64,000 bases of DNA from Bog-950 sp035299425 (GTDB lineage Bacteria; Bacteroidota; Bacteroidia; Chitinophagales; LD1): NCBI GenBank assembly GCA_035299425.1, contig DATGWP010000067.1, positions 53,810 to 117,809 of the forward strand. The letters are read 5' to 3'. A model generated the notes under the pieces. That model did not search any database. It was not told where the DNA came from and saw only the letters and a list, made by a program, of their open reading frames with translations. Made by a program: the position numbers and the translations under genes. Below are positions 50,582 to 59,694 of the stretch, one piece after another. Within the stretch, counting starts at the first letter, position 1. The number at the start of each line of letters is the position of its first letter.

Positions 50582-52387
50582 CTACTGTAAAATTACCTGT
50601 TTGCTAAACTGAGTGCCATTGGTAGTTGCGCTAAGAATATAGGCACCGGAAGGGAGTATAGATGCCATATTTATGCTTACCGTTTTGGTCACCCCGTTTT
50701 GCTCTACAGGAAAAATATTGTCATAAACAAGTTTCCCCTTTAAATCAAATAGCTTTACAGTTATCTCATCCAGGGGATCCTGCACCGTTACAAATACTTC
50801 GTTGGAGGTAGGATTAGGAAACAATGAATAGTCTGATGAAAAGCTTTCGCCTTCGTTTAGTTTAGCGTTAACAACCTCCGAATATTCAAAATCGCGGTCG
50901 TTGTCTATTTGCTTTAGGCGGTAGTAGTAAGTAATATTAGAGCTCACCCTATCATCAAATACGTAGTTGTGAGTTTCGGTTGAGTTATCGTGCCCTTCTA
51001 CCCAGCCAACGTTGCTAAAGTTTATACCATCGGTACTGCGCTGCACTTCAAATCCGTCGTTATCAATTTCCAGCGAAGTAGCCCACGAAACACGGATGCG
51101 GTGCTTACCCAGGGGGTCGGCTTTTACAAAAAGCAGCTTTACCGGCAGCGCACTGTTGCTATGGCTCATGCCCATGGTAAAATGCGAGAAGTTGGAATAA
51201 ATACCTCCCGGCACACCATTGCCCAGGTAGCAACCCATATTACGTGTAAAAGTGGTAAGGTCGCTGATATCAGACACCAGGCTTTCAATCTCGGACCTCC
51301 AGTCTACCGACGGCAGGGAAGGGTCGGCCCCGTATGTATCTTCGTGCTTCAACACTCTCCATGAGCCTAACCGGTCGGCTGTTACGTCAGAAAACCCATT
51401 GGGGAAAACTTCCATATCGTATTGGTATCCGGTATTGCTCGATTCAAAACTCCAGTAACCATGATTGTTTACCGACTTATCAAAAATAATCCATTGCGGG
51501 GCGCCCGAATTGCAGGTGTTGGATCCTACAAAGCGGTTATAACCATTGTTATCGGCAGTAAGGCCCGCAGGGCAACCGGCACAGTAAGCCGAAATAGCGC
51601 CCACCGAACCTTCGGGGTTTGAAGAGCCATTGCAAAATTTTGCCTTTATACTACCACTGCCCGGCACTTGTAAAAAATTAAGCAAGGCACCATTAAAGCC
51701 TTTATCTTCGGTACCTACCGGGAACAAATAACTTGTAGCTGATGAAACCGTGCGCTGTAGCCCCCCGCCTTCAGAGCCTCTTGTTCCTTTGGTTAAAATA
51801 AAGCCTGTGTTGGGGTATCCATCTATTTGCAACACAGGGTATCCTGCTATTGCATCCGGGTTTCCGTTTTTTACATCCAGCAAATGCTCTTCGCCCGAAG
51901 CAGTAAAGGTTTTTAAAAGCCCTTTAAGGTTATTGTTGTGGTAAAAACTATCGGGGTTATAGGTGTTGGTTAAGTTTGCCGAGCCAAAAACGAGGGAGCC
52001 GTTAACCACCACATCGGTCTGCATCTCTACCACGCTGGTAGCCGAACTTTTATCAATAACCAGATTATGAAAACTTGCGGTAGAGGCTTTAGATACATCG
52101 CCTTTGATAACCTGCGTGCCTGCGCCTATAAACTTTACTACACGCTCTTTAGAAGCCGAATTGGTATGCGTTTTAAAAGCGGCGCTGCTGTCGTTTTGAA
52201 AATCGCCGCTAAGTTCAATAGTGCCGTCGTTGTTTATACTGCCCGATTTATTTACAAAGTTTCCCTGTACCTCAATCAGCGAATTCTCCTGTATATAAAT
52301 ATCGTTGCCGTTGTTATAAAACACATCTTGCGCATGTATTAAAACCGGATATACCAATAAAGCAAGTATTGTAAATTTAACCTTCAT
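50582..52387 (-). CDS. T9SS type A sorting domain-containing secreted protein with FnIII-like linker
   Basis: 601 residues. Signal peptide MKVKFTILALLVYPVLIHAQD. Residues about 20-130 contain parallel-beta-like strands (NDIYIQENSLIEVQGNFVNKSGSINNDGTIELSGDF), typical of repetitive surface proteins. Residues about 420-510 are an FnIII-like linker (IRVSWATSLEIDNDGFEVQRSTDGINFSNVGWVEGHDNST ... YYYRLKQIDNDRDFEYSEVV). The C-terminal sorting domain is SLFPNPTSNEVFVTVQDPLDEITVKLFDLKGKLVYDN ... SGAYILSATTNGTQFSKQVILQ. Likely a surface-attached protein of unknown role. Confidence 0.88.
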   Translation of the reverse strand: MKVKFTILALLVYPVLIHAQDVFYNNGNDIYIQENSLIEVQGNFVNKSGSINNDGTIELSGDFQNDSSAAFKTHTNSASKERVVKFIGAGTQVIKGDVSKASTASFHNLVIDKSSATSVVEMQTDVVVNGSLVFGSANLTNTYNPDSFYHNNNLKGLLKTFTASGEEHLLDVKNGNPDAIAGYPVLQIDGYPNTGFILTKGTRGSEGGGLQRTVSSATSYLFPVGTEDKGFNGALLNFLQVPGSGSIKAKFCNGSSNPEGSVGAISAYCAGCPAGLTADNNGYNRFVGSNTCNSGAPQWIIFDKSVNNHGYWSFESSNTGYQYDMEVFPNGFSDVTADRLGSWRVLKHEDTYGADPSLPSVDWRSEIESLVSDISDLTTFTRNMGCYLGNGVPGGIYSNFSHFTMGMSHSNSALPVKLLFVKADPLGKHRIRVSWATSLEIDNDGFEVQRSTDGINFSNVGWVEGHDNSTETHNYVFDDRVSSNITYYYRLKQIDNDRDFEYSEVVNAKLNEGESFSSDYSLFPNPTSNEVFVTVQDPLDEITVKLFDLKGKLVYDNIFPVEQNGVTKTVSINMASILPSGAYILSATTNGTQFSKQVILQ

Positions 52388-52758
52388 GGGTGATGCTATA
52401 GTTTAAGTTTTACCACTTTAAACCGGCTGTTGAACAAAAATTGTTCTGCCGGTTTTATCAGATAGTTCCCCGGCGGTTCCAACCAGGCAGGGAATTATCC
52501 GACTATTATTACGCTGAAAGGCTGTACCATGTTACGCACAAGTGTGGGGTTTACATTATGGTGTTGTAATGTGTATAGCAAAAACAAGCCTGTATTTGTG
52601 CCGGCCAATACAGCACATAGCACGCTTTGTAAAAACGTGCAGGCTATGGTATGGCGCGGGCTAACAAAGGGGGTGTGCAAATCGTACCCATTTTCATTTT
52701 TGGGCTATTATATTCGCGCCCAGTTAAGCTATTAAACAAAAACTAATAACACACCACT
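52388..52758. other. 371-bp divergent gap between T9SS and PfkB genes
   Basis: No RNA gene or clear repeat is seen. Near 52709-52716 the sequence TATATTCG resembles the TAnnTTTG box with one mismatch, 43 bp before the PfkB start, without a good -33 box. A frame at 52529-52735 has no family resemblance. Confidence 0.4.
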
Positions 52759-53688
52759 ATGTCACTTCTTACTGTAGGAACTGTTGCCTTCGATGCTATT
52801 GAAACCCCCTTTGGAAAAACAGATAAAATTGTGGGCGGCGCAGCTACCTACATTGCCTGGAGCGCTTCTTACTTTAGCAAAAAGGTGAACATCGTATCTG
52901 TAATTGGCGATGATTTTGATATGAACGAACTGGAACTGCTGCGCAAGCGCGGGGTAGATACCACAGGTATAGAAGTAAAAGAAGGTAAGAAGAGTTTTTT
53001 CTGGAGTGGTAAATACCACCTGGATATGAACAGCCGTGATACGCTGGTGACCGATCTGAACGTATTGCTGGAGTTTAACCCGGTAATACCACAGGATTAT
53101 TATAACAGCGATATACTGTTGCTGGGCAATATAGACCCTGCCCTGCAATTGCGCGTAATAGAACAACTACCTACCCGCCCTAAGCTGGTGGTAATGGATA
53201 CTATGAACTTTTGGATGACACCGGGTTTTATAGATACCCTGCATAAGGTGATGAAGAAAGTAGATGTGCTGGCCATTAACGATGCCGAAGCGCGCGAACT
53301 ATCGGGCGAATATTCTTTAGTAAAAGCTGCCCGCAAAATTATGAAGATGGGCCCTGCCTATCTTATCATTAAGAAAGGTGAGCACGGTGCATTGCTGTTC
53401 CACGAAAACGAAGTGTTTTTTGCACCTGCTCTTCCGCTAGAGGATGTATTTGACCCAACCGGTGCCGGCGATACCTTTGCCGGTGGTTTCTGTGGTTTCT
53501 TAGATAAGAGCCGCGATATCAGCTTCGAGAATATGAAGCGTGCTATTATCTATGGCTCGGCTATGGCTTCTTTCTGCGTAGAGAAATTTGGAGCAGAAAG
53601 ATTGCGCAACCTAACACAACACGATATAGAAGACCGCGTGAAAGATTTTATCGACCTGGTACAGTTTGATATAGTGCTGGAAGATTAA
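52759..53688 (+). CDS. PfkB-family sugar/nucleoside kinase
   Basis: 309 residues. The ribokinase fold is shown by IVGGAATYIAWSASYFSKKVNIVSVIGDD near the start (GG before the N-terminal strand) and the C-terminal signature DPTGAGDTFAGGF with catalytic Asp238. Kinases of this family use ATP to phosphorylate sugars or nucleosides; the aromatic-rich NFWMTPGFI insert and DLNVLLEFNP are shared with adenosine-kinase-like bacterial members, but the substrate cannot be settled. Followed by a strong terminator. Confidence 0.92.
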   Translation: MSLLTVGTVAFDAIETPFGKTDKIVGGAATYIAWSASYFSKKVNIVSVIGDDFDMNELELLRKRGVDTTGIEVKEGKKSFFWSGKYHLDMNSRDTLVTDLNVLLEFNPVIPQDYYNSDILLLGNIDPALQLRVIEQLPTRPKLVVMDTMNFWMTPGFIDTLHKVMKKVDVLAINDAEARELSGEYSLVKAARKIMKMGPAYLIIKKGEHGALLFHENEVFFAPALPLEDVFDPTGAGDTFAGGFCGFLDKSRDISFENMKRAIIYGSAMASFCVEKFGAERLRNLTQHDIEDRVKDFIDLVQFDIVLED

Positions 53689-53709
53689 TCCGGTTTTAAT
53701 TACGATAAA

Positions 53710-53754
53710 ATAAAAGCCGCAACGCTGTAAAGTGTTTGCGGCTTTTATGTTTTC
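53710..53754 (+). terminator. Intrinsic terminator of the PfkB gene
   Basis: ATAAAAGCCGCAA (53710-53722) pairs with TTGCGGCTTTTAT (53736-53748), 13-nt loop, followed by GTTTTCC. It lies 21 bp after the stop codon. Confidence 0.85.
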
Positions 53755-53823
53755 CGTTTAGTAATGCCTTCTAAAAATGACCAAACCATGACATAACTTA
53801 TTTTAAATCATAATGTGTTCATT

Positions 53824-53831
53824 TATCTTTG
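53824..53831 (+). promoter_or_regulatory. Candidate -7 promoter element
   Basis: TATCTTTG matches TAnnTTTG exactly, 20 bp before the start codon at 53851. No clear -33 box is present. Confidence 0.4.
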
Positions 53832-53850
53832 CTGAACCTAATAAACACTT

Positions 53851-56193
53851 ATGAAAAAATTTATCCCCGCTATACTTCTCTTCTTGGTTCCGCTCACCGC
53901 CTCTACGCAAACACATTGGAATTGGTTTAATCCCTTCAACTTTCCGGTTGCTACCGGCTACCCGGCTGGTATGTGTAAAGATGCCAGTGGGCAGTTTTGG
54001 TTTGCGTCGGATTCCCTGGGCAGCCTGATAATAACTAATCAGGCTGGCTCTGTAAGCTACACTATACCTGATGCTGTTTCTTTTTCTTACGAGCGCATTT
54101 TTGTGGATTCGCGCAATGATATATGGCTTATTCAAAATGGTGTTCCTGTTTTTTTGCAAAATGGGCAGGTGAAGCAATTGGATATACCTGCTCTGCAATG
54201 GCCGGCCATGGGAAATGTTATGGATATTGCAGACGACAACCATGGCAATAATTACATCAGTATATTTAAAAATGATATCGATTCTTTCCATATAGTAAAG
54301 TTTGATGGTACTAACTACACCGAGTTAGATTTAAGTACCCTGCAGGCCGGTTTAAGAAGGGACCTGATAGGGGCCGGTTCGCTGATATGTGATGCCTTGG
54401 GTTCGCCCTATGGGTGTTTTCCTAATTATGGTGTGTTTAAATACAGCGGACAAACATGGACCCTGGTAGATACATCGCATGTAATACCGGTGGTAGCAGA
54501 TAGGGGCAACAATGTTTATTTCGAAAAATCGCCGGGCTTGAGTGCCAACCTAGATAACAACTATTATCTTCTCAAAATTTCAGATAGCGCCAGCCAGCGA
54601 TTTTTGTTGCCATCTATTGATATGTCCCTTGCAGTAACTTATTATTCGCTTTCGTTAGACCAAGAAGACAGGATGTGTTTGGTAATGCACGATAAGTATA
54701 TGTTCCGGTTAGAAGATACTGTGTGGCAGGGTGTGTACCTTCCTGATTTTTGCTGCAATTTCGGCAACCCCTGGGCTATTCCACCTGTTATTTTCGATTC
54801 GTTGGGCAATATTTGGATGAGCAATGATATGGCCAGTAAGGAAATCGGCATCTATAGTTTTAAGGGCCACCAAACTTTTAGCGGTAATGTGTTTATCGAT
54901 TATAACCAAAATCAGTTGCGCGATTCGGCTGACTTGCCTTTGGCTGGTATTAATATTGGGCAAACGCCCCAAAACCTTATAGCTAATACGGACGTTAACG
55001 GCGACTACTCTATGATTTTTCTGGATAACAACATAACTTATGCTTTGCAGGCTCCTGCCCTACAGTATTATGCCGTTTCATCGGGGACAAATATTCAGCT
55101 AAACCCGGCAAGTGATTCGGGCTGTTGTTATAATATAGCTTATACACCTTTACTTAGCGTGCAGGACCTGGAGATAAACGCCACCGCCGGCTTTGCACGG
55201 CCGGGTTTTGAAGTGCCGCATTGGTTTACTTTTAAAAATAAAGGGACCATAGCTGTAAGCGATACAGTAGAATACGTGTTTGACTCCAGCTATGTGTTTA
55301 TAAGCGCACAGCCAGCACCGGATATGGTTAACGGAAATGTTTTAAAGTGGGGCTTTGTAAACCTGCAACCCTTTGAAACAAGAAGCATCTCTATGGATTT
55401 ACAATTAAGTGTATCCGCTGTGCTGGGAGATACGCTTACAAATACGGCCACCATCTATCCTGCATCGGGCGATACTACACCAGTAAACAATGTTTCTGTT
55501 TGCAGCCAGGTAGTAGTTGGCTCCTTTGACCCTAACGAAAAAACGGTAACTCCTGCGGGTGGTACATCTGCCGGCGATTATCTTACCTACACCATCTTTT
55601 TTCAAAACACAGGCACCGATACAGCGTTTAATATTTTTGTGCGCGATACACTAGATGCCGGTATAGACTTTGCATCGTTTGAGATATTGGGGTGCAGCCA
55701 TGCCATGGAGTATATATTTAAAGGTTCCGGTGTTATAGAATTCCGGTTTCCAAATATTCTTTTGCCCGATAGCCACAGAAATGAAGCGCTTAGCCATGGC
55801 TTTGTAAAGTACAGGGTTAAAACAAAAAACAACCTGCCCATGGGGTCGGAAGTAAAAAATACGGGGTTTATTTATTTTGATTTCAATACACCGATACAAA
55901 CCAATACCACTATCAGCAATGTAGGGTTTTTGGGTTTGCCCCGGGTACTTACAAAAGAGAGATTCAAAATTTACCCTAACCCAAATACGGGTGTATTTAC
56001 TATTGAGTTAAGGGACGAAACTAAAGCGGATAAAATAATTATTACAGATATGGCAGGCAGACAGATATATACTGCACCGGTAACCGGTAGCAGTATTTGT
56101 GTTTTTATGCAAAATTTTTCGGCAGGTGTATATATGGTAAGCACAATCAGCCATGCTGAAGTCACCGGCAGAAGCAGGATTGTTTTAAAATAG
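53851..56193 (+). CDS. Large T9SS cargo protein with propeller, Sdr-like and DUF7619-type domains
   Basis: 780 residues with signal peptide MKKFIPAILLFLVPLTASTQ. Residues about 25-340 show two-component-propeller-like blades (GQFWFASDSLGSLIITNQAG; NDIWLIQNGVPVFLQNGQ; GNIWMSNDMASKEIG). Residues about 345-430 are an SdrD-B-like segment (SGNVFIDYNQNQLRDSADLPLAGINI). Residues about 550-690 form the conserved repeat domain seen in Bacteroidota (SFDPNEKTVTPAGGTSAGDYLTYTIFFQNTGTDTAFNIFVRDTLDAGIDFASFE). The end is a sorting domain (KIYPNPNTGVFTIELRDETKADKIIITDMAGRQIY ... SAGVYMVSTISHAEVTGRSRIVLK). Confidence 0.88.
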   Translation: MKKFIPAILLFLVPLTASTQTHWNWFNPFNFPVATGYPAGMCKDASGQFWFASDSLGSLIITNQAGSVSYTIPDAVSFSYERIFVDSRNDIWLIQNGVPVFLQNGQVKQLDIPALQWPAMGNVMDIADDNHGNNYISIFKNDIDSFHIVKFDGTNYTELDLSTLQAGLRRDLIGAGSLICDALGSPYGCFPNYGVFKYSGQTWTLVDTSHVIPVVADRGNNVYFEKSPGLSANLDNNYYLLKISDSASQRFLLPSIDMSLAVTYYSLSLDQEDRMCLVMHDKYMFRLEDTVWQGVYLPDFCCNFGNPWAIPPVIFDSLGNIWMSNDMASKEIGIYSFKGHQTFSGNVFIDYNQNQLRDSADLPLAGINIGQTPQNLIANTDVNGDYSMIFLDNNITYALQAPALQYYAVSSGTNIQLNPASDSGCCYNIAYTPLLSVQDLEINATAGFARPGFEVPHWFTFKNKGTIAVSDTVEYVFDSSYVFISAQPAPDMVNGNVLKWGFVNLQPFETRSISMDLQLSVSAVLGDTLTNTATIYPASGDTTPVNNVSVCSQVVVGSFDPNEKTVTPAGGTSAGDYLTYTIFFQNTGTDTAFNIFVRDTLDAGIDFASFEILGCSHAMEYIFKGSGVIEFRFPNILLPDSHRNEALSHGFVKYRVKTKNNLPMGSEVKNTGFIYFDFNTPIQTNTTISNVGFLGLPRVLTKERFKIYPNPNTGVFTIELRDETKADKIIITDMAGRQIYTAPVTGSSICVFMQNFSAGVYMVSTISHAEVTGRSRIVLK

Positions 56194-56202
56194 GTGGAAT
56201 AG

Positions 56203-56754
56203 CTATTCCATCGCTTCATTCAAAATAACATAGTGCCGGTGGTCTTGCCAGCAGCCGTTTATTTTTAAATATTTTTTGGCGAGGCCTTCTTCATGAAAAC
56301 CGAGCGAAGTAACCAGTTTAATGCTGCGCGTGTTGGTGGGTATAATGTTAGCTTCTATACGGTGCAGTTTCATATCCTCAAAGGCATATTGAACTATGCG
56401 CTGCAGGGCTTCGCTCATGTAGCCGCGGCCCTGGGCCTGTTCATCTAACTTATAACCCACATGGCACGATTGAAAAACACTGCGGATAATATTGGATAAA
56501 TGTATATCGCCTATAACTTTATCCGGGTTGCCTTTTTCGAATAGAAAGAGCCAGAGGTTAGTACCGGCAGCTATCTTTTCGGCATACTCTACAAGTTTAT
56601 TGCGGTGATAATCTATAGTATCCCATTCGGGTCGCCGCTCAGGCCCGTAAGTTGCAAAGTGCTGCTGGTTGCGCTTAAAGTAATCGAAAACCATATCGGT
56701 TAAACCGGTATGTGGTGGTTTTAATATAAGGCGCGGTGTTTCTAATTCAACCAT
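56203..56754 (-). CDS. RimJ/RimL-type GNAT acetyltransferase
   Basis: 183 residues. Acetyl-CoA motif A is HVGYKLDEQAQGRGYMSEALQRIVQYAFEDMKLHRIEANIIPTNTRSIKLVTSLGFHEEGLAKKYL, with QGRGYMSEAL as the pyrophosphate-binding turn. This spacing is that of Acetyltransf_3 members such as RimJ/RimL, which acetylate N-termini of ribosomal proteins, but many relatives act on other amines. It converges on the large T9SS gene, with 9 bp between stop codons, and is divergent from the prolyl-hydroxylase-like gene. Confidence 0.9.
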   Translation of the reverse strand: MVELETPRLILKPPHTGLTDMVFDYFKRNQQHFATYGPERRPEWDTIDYHRNKLVEYAEKIAAGTNLWLFLFEKGNPDKVIGDIHLSNIIRSVFQSCHVGYKLDEQAQGRGYMSEALQRIVQYAFEDMKLHRIEANIIPTNTRSIKLVTSLGFHEEGLAKKYLKINGCWQDHRHYVILNEAME

Positions 56755-56786
56755 AACAGCAATTTAATATTATATATTTATAGCTT

Positions 56787-57314
56787 ATGCAGCTAAATGT
56801 AGTTACAAAAAATATTTATACGGTAGAAAACTTTTGGTCAGCACAAGAGTGTGAGGAGTATATTAAAAAGACCGAAACAATAGGATTTGAGCCGGCAACT
56901 ATTAATACTGATTTTGGTGTGCGCCGTGTAGAGAGTGTGCGCAATAACAACCGTGTGATGTATAAGGATGTTGAGTTAGCCAAAACTATCTGGCAAAGGG
57001 CGAAAGATTTTGTGCCCGCCCAAACCGGAAACAGTGTTGCTATAGGATTGAACGAACTTTTCCGTTTTTATAAATACGAATCCGGGCAACAGTTTAAAAA
57101 ACACCGTGATAACAGTTTTATACGAAACAGCAACGAAGCCAGCTATTATACCTTTATGATTTATCTTAATGATGGCTATACAGGCGGCACCACTACCTTC
57201 AACAAAGTGGAAATTGAACCTAAACAGGGTAGGGCTCTTATCTTTCGGCACGCACTTGAACATGCCGGAACGGAAGTTGAAGCCGGCGTTAAGTATGTGC
57301 TGCGACTGATGTGA
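56787..57314 (+). CDS. Prolyl-4-hydroxylase-like Fe(II)/2-oxoglutarate oxygenase
   Basis: 175 residues. Catalytic triad His106-Asp108 (FKKHRDNSF) and His159 (LEHAGTEVEAG), with Lys169 (VKYVLRLM) as the 2-oxoglutarate-binding residue of P4H-type enzymes. The FTLMIYLND-like stretch reads YTFMIYLNDGYTGGTTTF. Substrate unknown: could be proline in proteins or another residue. No obvious link to the collagen-like gene at 21758, which is 35 kb away and has no Pro-Gly-rich hydroxylation pattern beyond its G-P-X triplets. Confidence 0.9.
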   Translation: MQLNVVTKNIYTVENFWSAQECEEYIKKTETIGFEPATINTDFGVRRVESVRNNNRVMYKDVELAKTIWQRAKDFVPAQTGNSVAIGLNELFRFYKYESGQQFKKHRDNSFIRNSNEASYYTFMIYLNDGYTGGTTTFNKVEIEPKQGRALIFRHALEHAGTEVEAGVKYVLRLM

Positions 57315-57376
57315 TGTACCGCTTACCTAAATAACGGACTAATTGTGACCTAAACGGGCATTTGCCTACACCCCAC

Positions 57377-57398
57377 AAACCCGCTTCGGGGTTTCTTT
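57377..57398 (+). terminator. Probable intrinsic terminator
   Basis: AAACCC (57377-57382) pairs with GGGTTT (57389-57394), loop GCTTCG, followed by CTTTT, 62 bp past the P4H-like gene. Confidence 0.6.
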
Positions 57399-57481
57399 TC
57401 TACAAAATACCGGCATTTAGTGGTTTAAAAATGCGTGGAACAGCTTTTGCAATAGCCTAAGCATAACCAACATTATAGAAA

Positions 57482-57700
57482 ATGAAACGCATAACATTAT
57501 TCGCCGCAGCAACAGCATTATTATTTTTAAGTTCTTGCGAAAAAGACTGGGTTTGCAAATGCACCGACCAGGATGGAGATACAGAAAATTTTCAGCAAGA
57601 AGATCAGACTTTGAGCCAGGCGCGCTCAGAGTGTAGGGGAAGAAACTTCGACCAAACTGTTTTTGGCATCCACACTTCGTTGGATTGCTCACTACAGTAA
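57482..57700 (+). CDS. Small lipoprotein, function unknown
   Basis: 72 residues, MKRITLFAAATALLFLSSCEKDWVCKCTDQDGDTENFQQEDQTLSQARSECRGRNFDQTVFGIHTSLDCSLQ. Lipobox LSSC. Four further Cys (VCKC, SEC, LDC) could form two disulfides. No family recognised. It is convergent with asd, whose stop is 40 bp away. Confidence 0.72.
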   Translation: MKRITLFAAATALLFLSSCEKDWVCKCTDQDGDTENFQQEDQTLSQARSECRGRNFDQTVFGIHTSLDCSLQ

Positions 57701-57731
57701 GGTTTCTCTATATCTACATATATATAACAGA

Positions 57732-57769
57732 AATACCTGCTCAGAAGATATTCTTCTGAAGCAGGTATT
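57732..57769. repeat. Hairpin spanning the asd stop codon
   Basis: AATACCTGCT-CAGAAG (57732-57747) pairs with CTTCTGAAGCAGGTATT (57753-57769) with a single bulge. It includes the last codons and the stop of asd. No T-run follows on either side, so a terminator role is only possible. Confidence 0.45.
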
Positions 57770-58730
57770 CTGCTATTTGCACGGCATTAGTCGCCGCGCC
57801 TTTGCGTAGATTATCAGATACTATCCAGCAGTTAAGCGTATTAGGCTGTGTTTCGTCGCGGCGGATACGGCCCACAAACGTATCGTCCTTATCGTGCGCA
57901 TGTATAGGCATGGGGTATTTCAGGTTCTTCACATCATCTACCACTACCACGCCCGGGCTGTTTGATAACAGTGTGCGCACCTCGTCTACATCAAAATCTT
58001 TTTCAAATTCAATATTTACGCTCTCGCTGTGGCCACCAATAGTAGGTATGCGCACCGTGGTAGCTGTAACACGGATTGAGTCATCGCCCATTATCTTCTT
58101 GGTCTCGTTCACCATTTTCATTTCTTCTTTGGTGTAGCCATTATCTAAAAACACATCTATATGCGGCAGGGCGTTCATGTCTATCTGGTAAGCATAGGCC
58201 ATTTCACCTTTAATGCCGGCGCGCTCGTTCATCATCTGGTCTACGGCTTTTTTACCGGTACCGGTTACGCTTTGGTATGTGCTTACCACCACGCGCTTAA
58301 TTTTGTATTTATCGTGCAGGGGTTTTAATACCACCACCATTTGTATGGTGCTGCAGTTAGGGTTAGCTATAATTTTATCTTTTGCGGTCAGCACGTGTGC
58401 ATTTACCTCTGGCACTACCAGCGGTATGCCGGGCTCCATACGCCATGCCGATGAATTATCTATTACCGTGCAACCTGCTTCGGCAAACTTAGGCGCCAGC
58501 TCTTTACTGGTGCTGCCACCGGCAGAGAAAATTGCCACCTGTGGTTTTTGTGCAATAGCATCCTGCCAGCTAACAATAGCATATTCCTTATCCTTAAACT
58601 TCACCAGCTTGCCAATGCTCTTTTCGCTGGCTACGGGTATTAATTCGGTTACAGGAAAATTTCTTTCGGCCAGTACCTGCAACATTTTTGTGCCCACCAG
58701 GCCGGTGGCGCCTACTACTGCTACTTTCAT
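57741..58730 (-). CDS. asd: Aspartate-semialdehyde dehydrogenase
   Basis: 329 residues, normal length. NADP-binding GATGLVG (7-13), catalytic Cys126 in IIANPNCSTIQMVVVLKPLHD, and the substrate-side His in ATTVRIPTIGGHSESVNIEFE. It reduces beta-aspartyl phosphate to aspartate semialdehyde for lysine/diaminopimelate, threonine and methionine synthesis. The final codons lie in a hairpin. Other pathway genes are not in the window. Confidence 0.96.
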   Translation of the reverse strand: MKVAVVGATGLVGTKMLQVLAERNFPVTELIPVASEKSIGKLVKFKDKEYAIVSWQDAIAQKPQVAIFSAGGSTSKELAPKFAEAGCTVIDNSSAWRMEPGIPLVVPEVNAHVLTAKDKIIANPNCSTIQMVVVLKPLHDKYKIKRVVVSTYQSVTGTGKKAVDQMMNERAGIKGEMAYAYQIDMNALPHIDVFLDNGYTKEEMKMVNETKKIMGDDSIRVTATTVRIPTIGGHSESVNIEFEKDFDVDEVRTLLSNSPGVVVVDDVKNLKYPMPIHAHDKDDTFVGRIRRDETQPNTLNCWIVSDNLRKGAATNAVQIAEYLLQKNIF

Positions 58731-58859
58731 TTTGTTTTAAATTTTGAGACTGCGAATAAATAACAAATCAGGGTGATTTAGAAACCAGTTATAGTTAACG
58801 GACCCGAATGTTTCTGCGTTTTCCGTGGCTTCTGTGTGTTCCGTGAGCAAAAACGCGGG

Positions 58860-59543
58860 TTACATCTCAAACGCCTTCCACACCACTTCGTTAGGTATAG
58901 GGGCGGTAATGGATATTTTCTCTTTTCTTACCGGGTGCACAAACTCTGCCTTGCGTGCGTGGAGGTGAATACTGCCATCGCCGTTTCCACGGCGGGCGCC
59001 GTATTTCACGTCACCCTTTATAGGGCAGCCAATTTTAGAAAGCTGCAGGCGTATCTGGTGGTGGCGGCCGGTTAAGGGATTTACCTCCAGCAGGTGGTAG
59101 TTATCTATACTCTTCAGCCATTTGTATTCCAGTTCGCTTTTGCTGCTGCCCTTTACCTCGGTATCGTGCGCGTGCGACATATTCTTGGTCTCATTCTTCT
59201 TAAGCCAGTGCACCAGGTGGCCCTGCAGCTCTGCCGGTTTGTTGCCTACTACAGCCCAATAGGTTTTCTTAATCTCCTTGGCTTTGAACATCTCGTTCAT
59301 GCGCACAAGTGCCTTGCTGGTGCGGGCAAAAAGCACTACGCCGCTTACGGGCCTGTCTATCCGGTGGCATACCCCCAGGAAAACCTCACCGGGTTTGCTG
59401 TACTTATTGGCTATATATTCTTTCAGTAACTGCTCCAGTGCCTTATCCCCTTTTTTATCGGGCTGCACTAAAACCCCTGCCGGTTTATTTACCGCTATCA
59501 GGTGGTTATCTTCGTATAAAATTTCGAGTTCGGTGTATTCCAT
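58860..59543 (-). CDS. RluA-family pseudouridine synthase (second copy)
   Basis: 227 residues. Catalytic Asp63 in CHRIDRPVSGVVLFARTSKALVRMNEMFKAKEIKKTYWAVV; second block GRHHQIRLQLSKIGCPIKGDVKYGARRGNGDGSIHLHARKAEFVHPV. It resembles the 38456-39142 protein in length and both motifs but differs elsewhere, suggesting a paralogue with a different rRNA or tRNA target site. It is transcribed toward asd with a 129-bp gap. Confidence 0.93.
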   Translation of the reverse strand: MEYTELEILYEDNHLIAVNKPAGVLVQPDKKGDKALEQLLKEYIANKYSKPGEVFLGVCHRIDRPVSGVVLFARTSKALVRMNEMFKAKEIKKTYWAVVGNKPAELQGHLVHWLKKNETKNMSHAHDTEVKGSSKSELEYKWLKSIDNYHLLEVNPLTGRHHQIRLQLSKIGCPIKGDVKYGARRGNGDGSIHLHARKAEFVHPVRKEKISITAPIPNEVVWKAFEM

Positions 59544-59553
59544 TGGGCGGCCT

Positions 59554-59597
59554 CACCCCTCTGCCTTCGGCATCTCCCGTCTCCTGCAGGAGAGGGG
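59554..59597. repeat. Modular intergenic palindrome pair
   Basis: CACCCCTC, then TGCC-ttc-GGCA (59562-59572), then TCTCCTGCAGGAGA (59580-59593) followed by GGGG. This is the same order of modules as at 14313-14371 and 45293-45331. Confidence 0.5.
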
Positions 59598-59694
59598 AGA
59601 ACCTATAAGTGTAGGGTAGTGTTTTTAATTGTTCCGGCGAATATAATGTGAAAGGAATCGGAAGTTCTAAAAACTTCGGAAGTCTCCTGACGAT

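Noticed and set aside
52529..52735. 68-codon plus-strand frame before the PfkB gene
   Set aside because: No family resemblance, no signal peptide or motif, and it ends just before the kinase start; likely random.
56787..57314. Prolyl-hydroxylase-like enzyme as modifier of the collagen-like protein
   Set aside because: The genes are 35 kb apart, the enzyme has no signal peptide, and nothing in sequence links them; retained only as a speculative idea.
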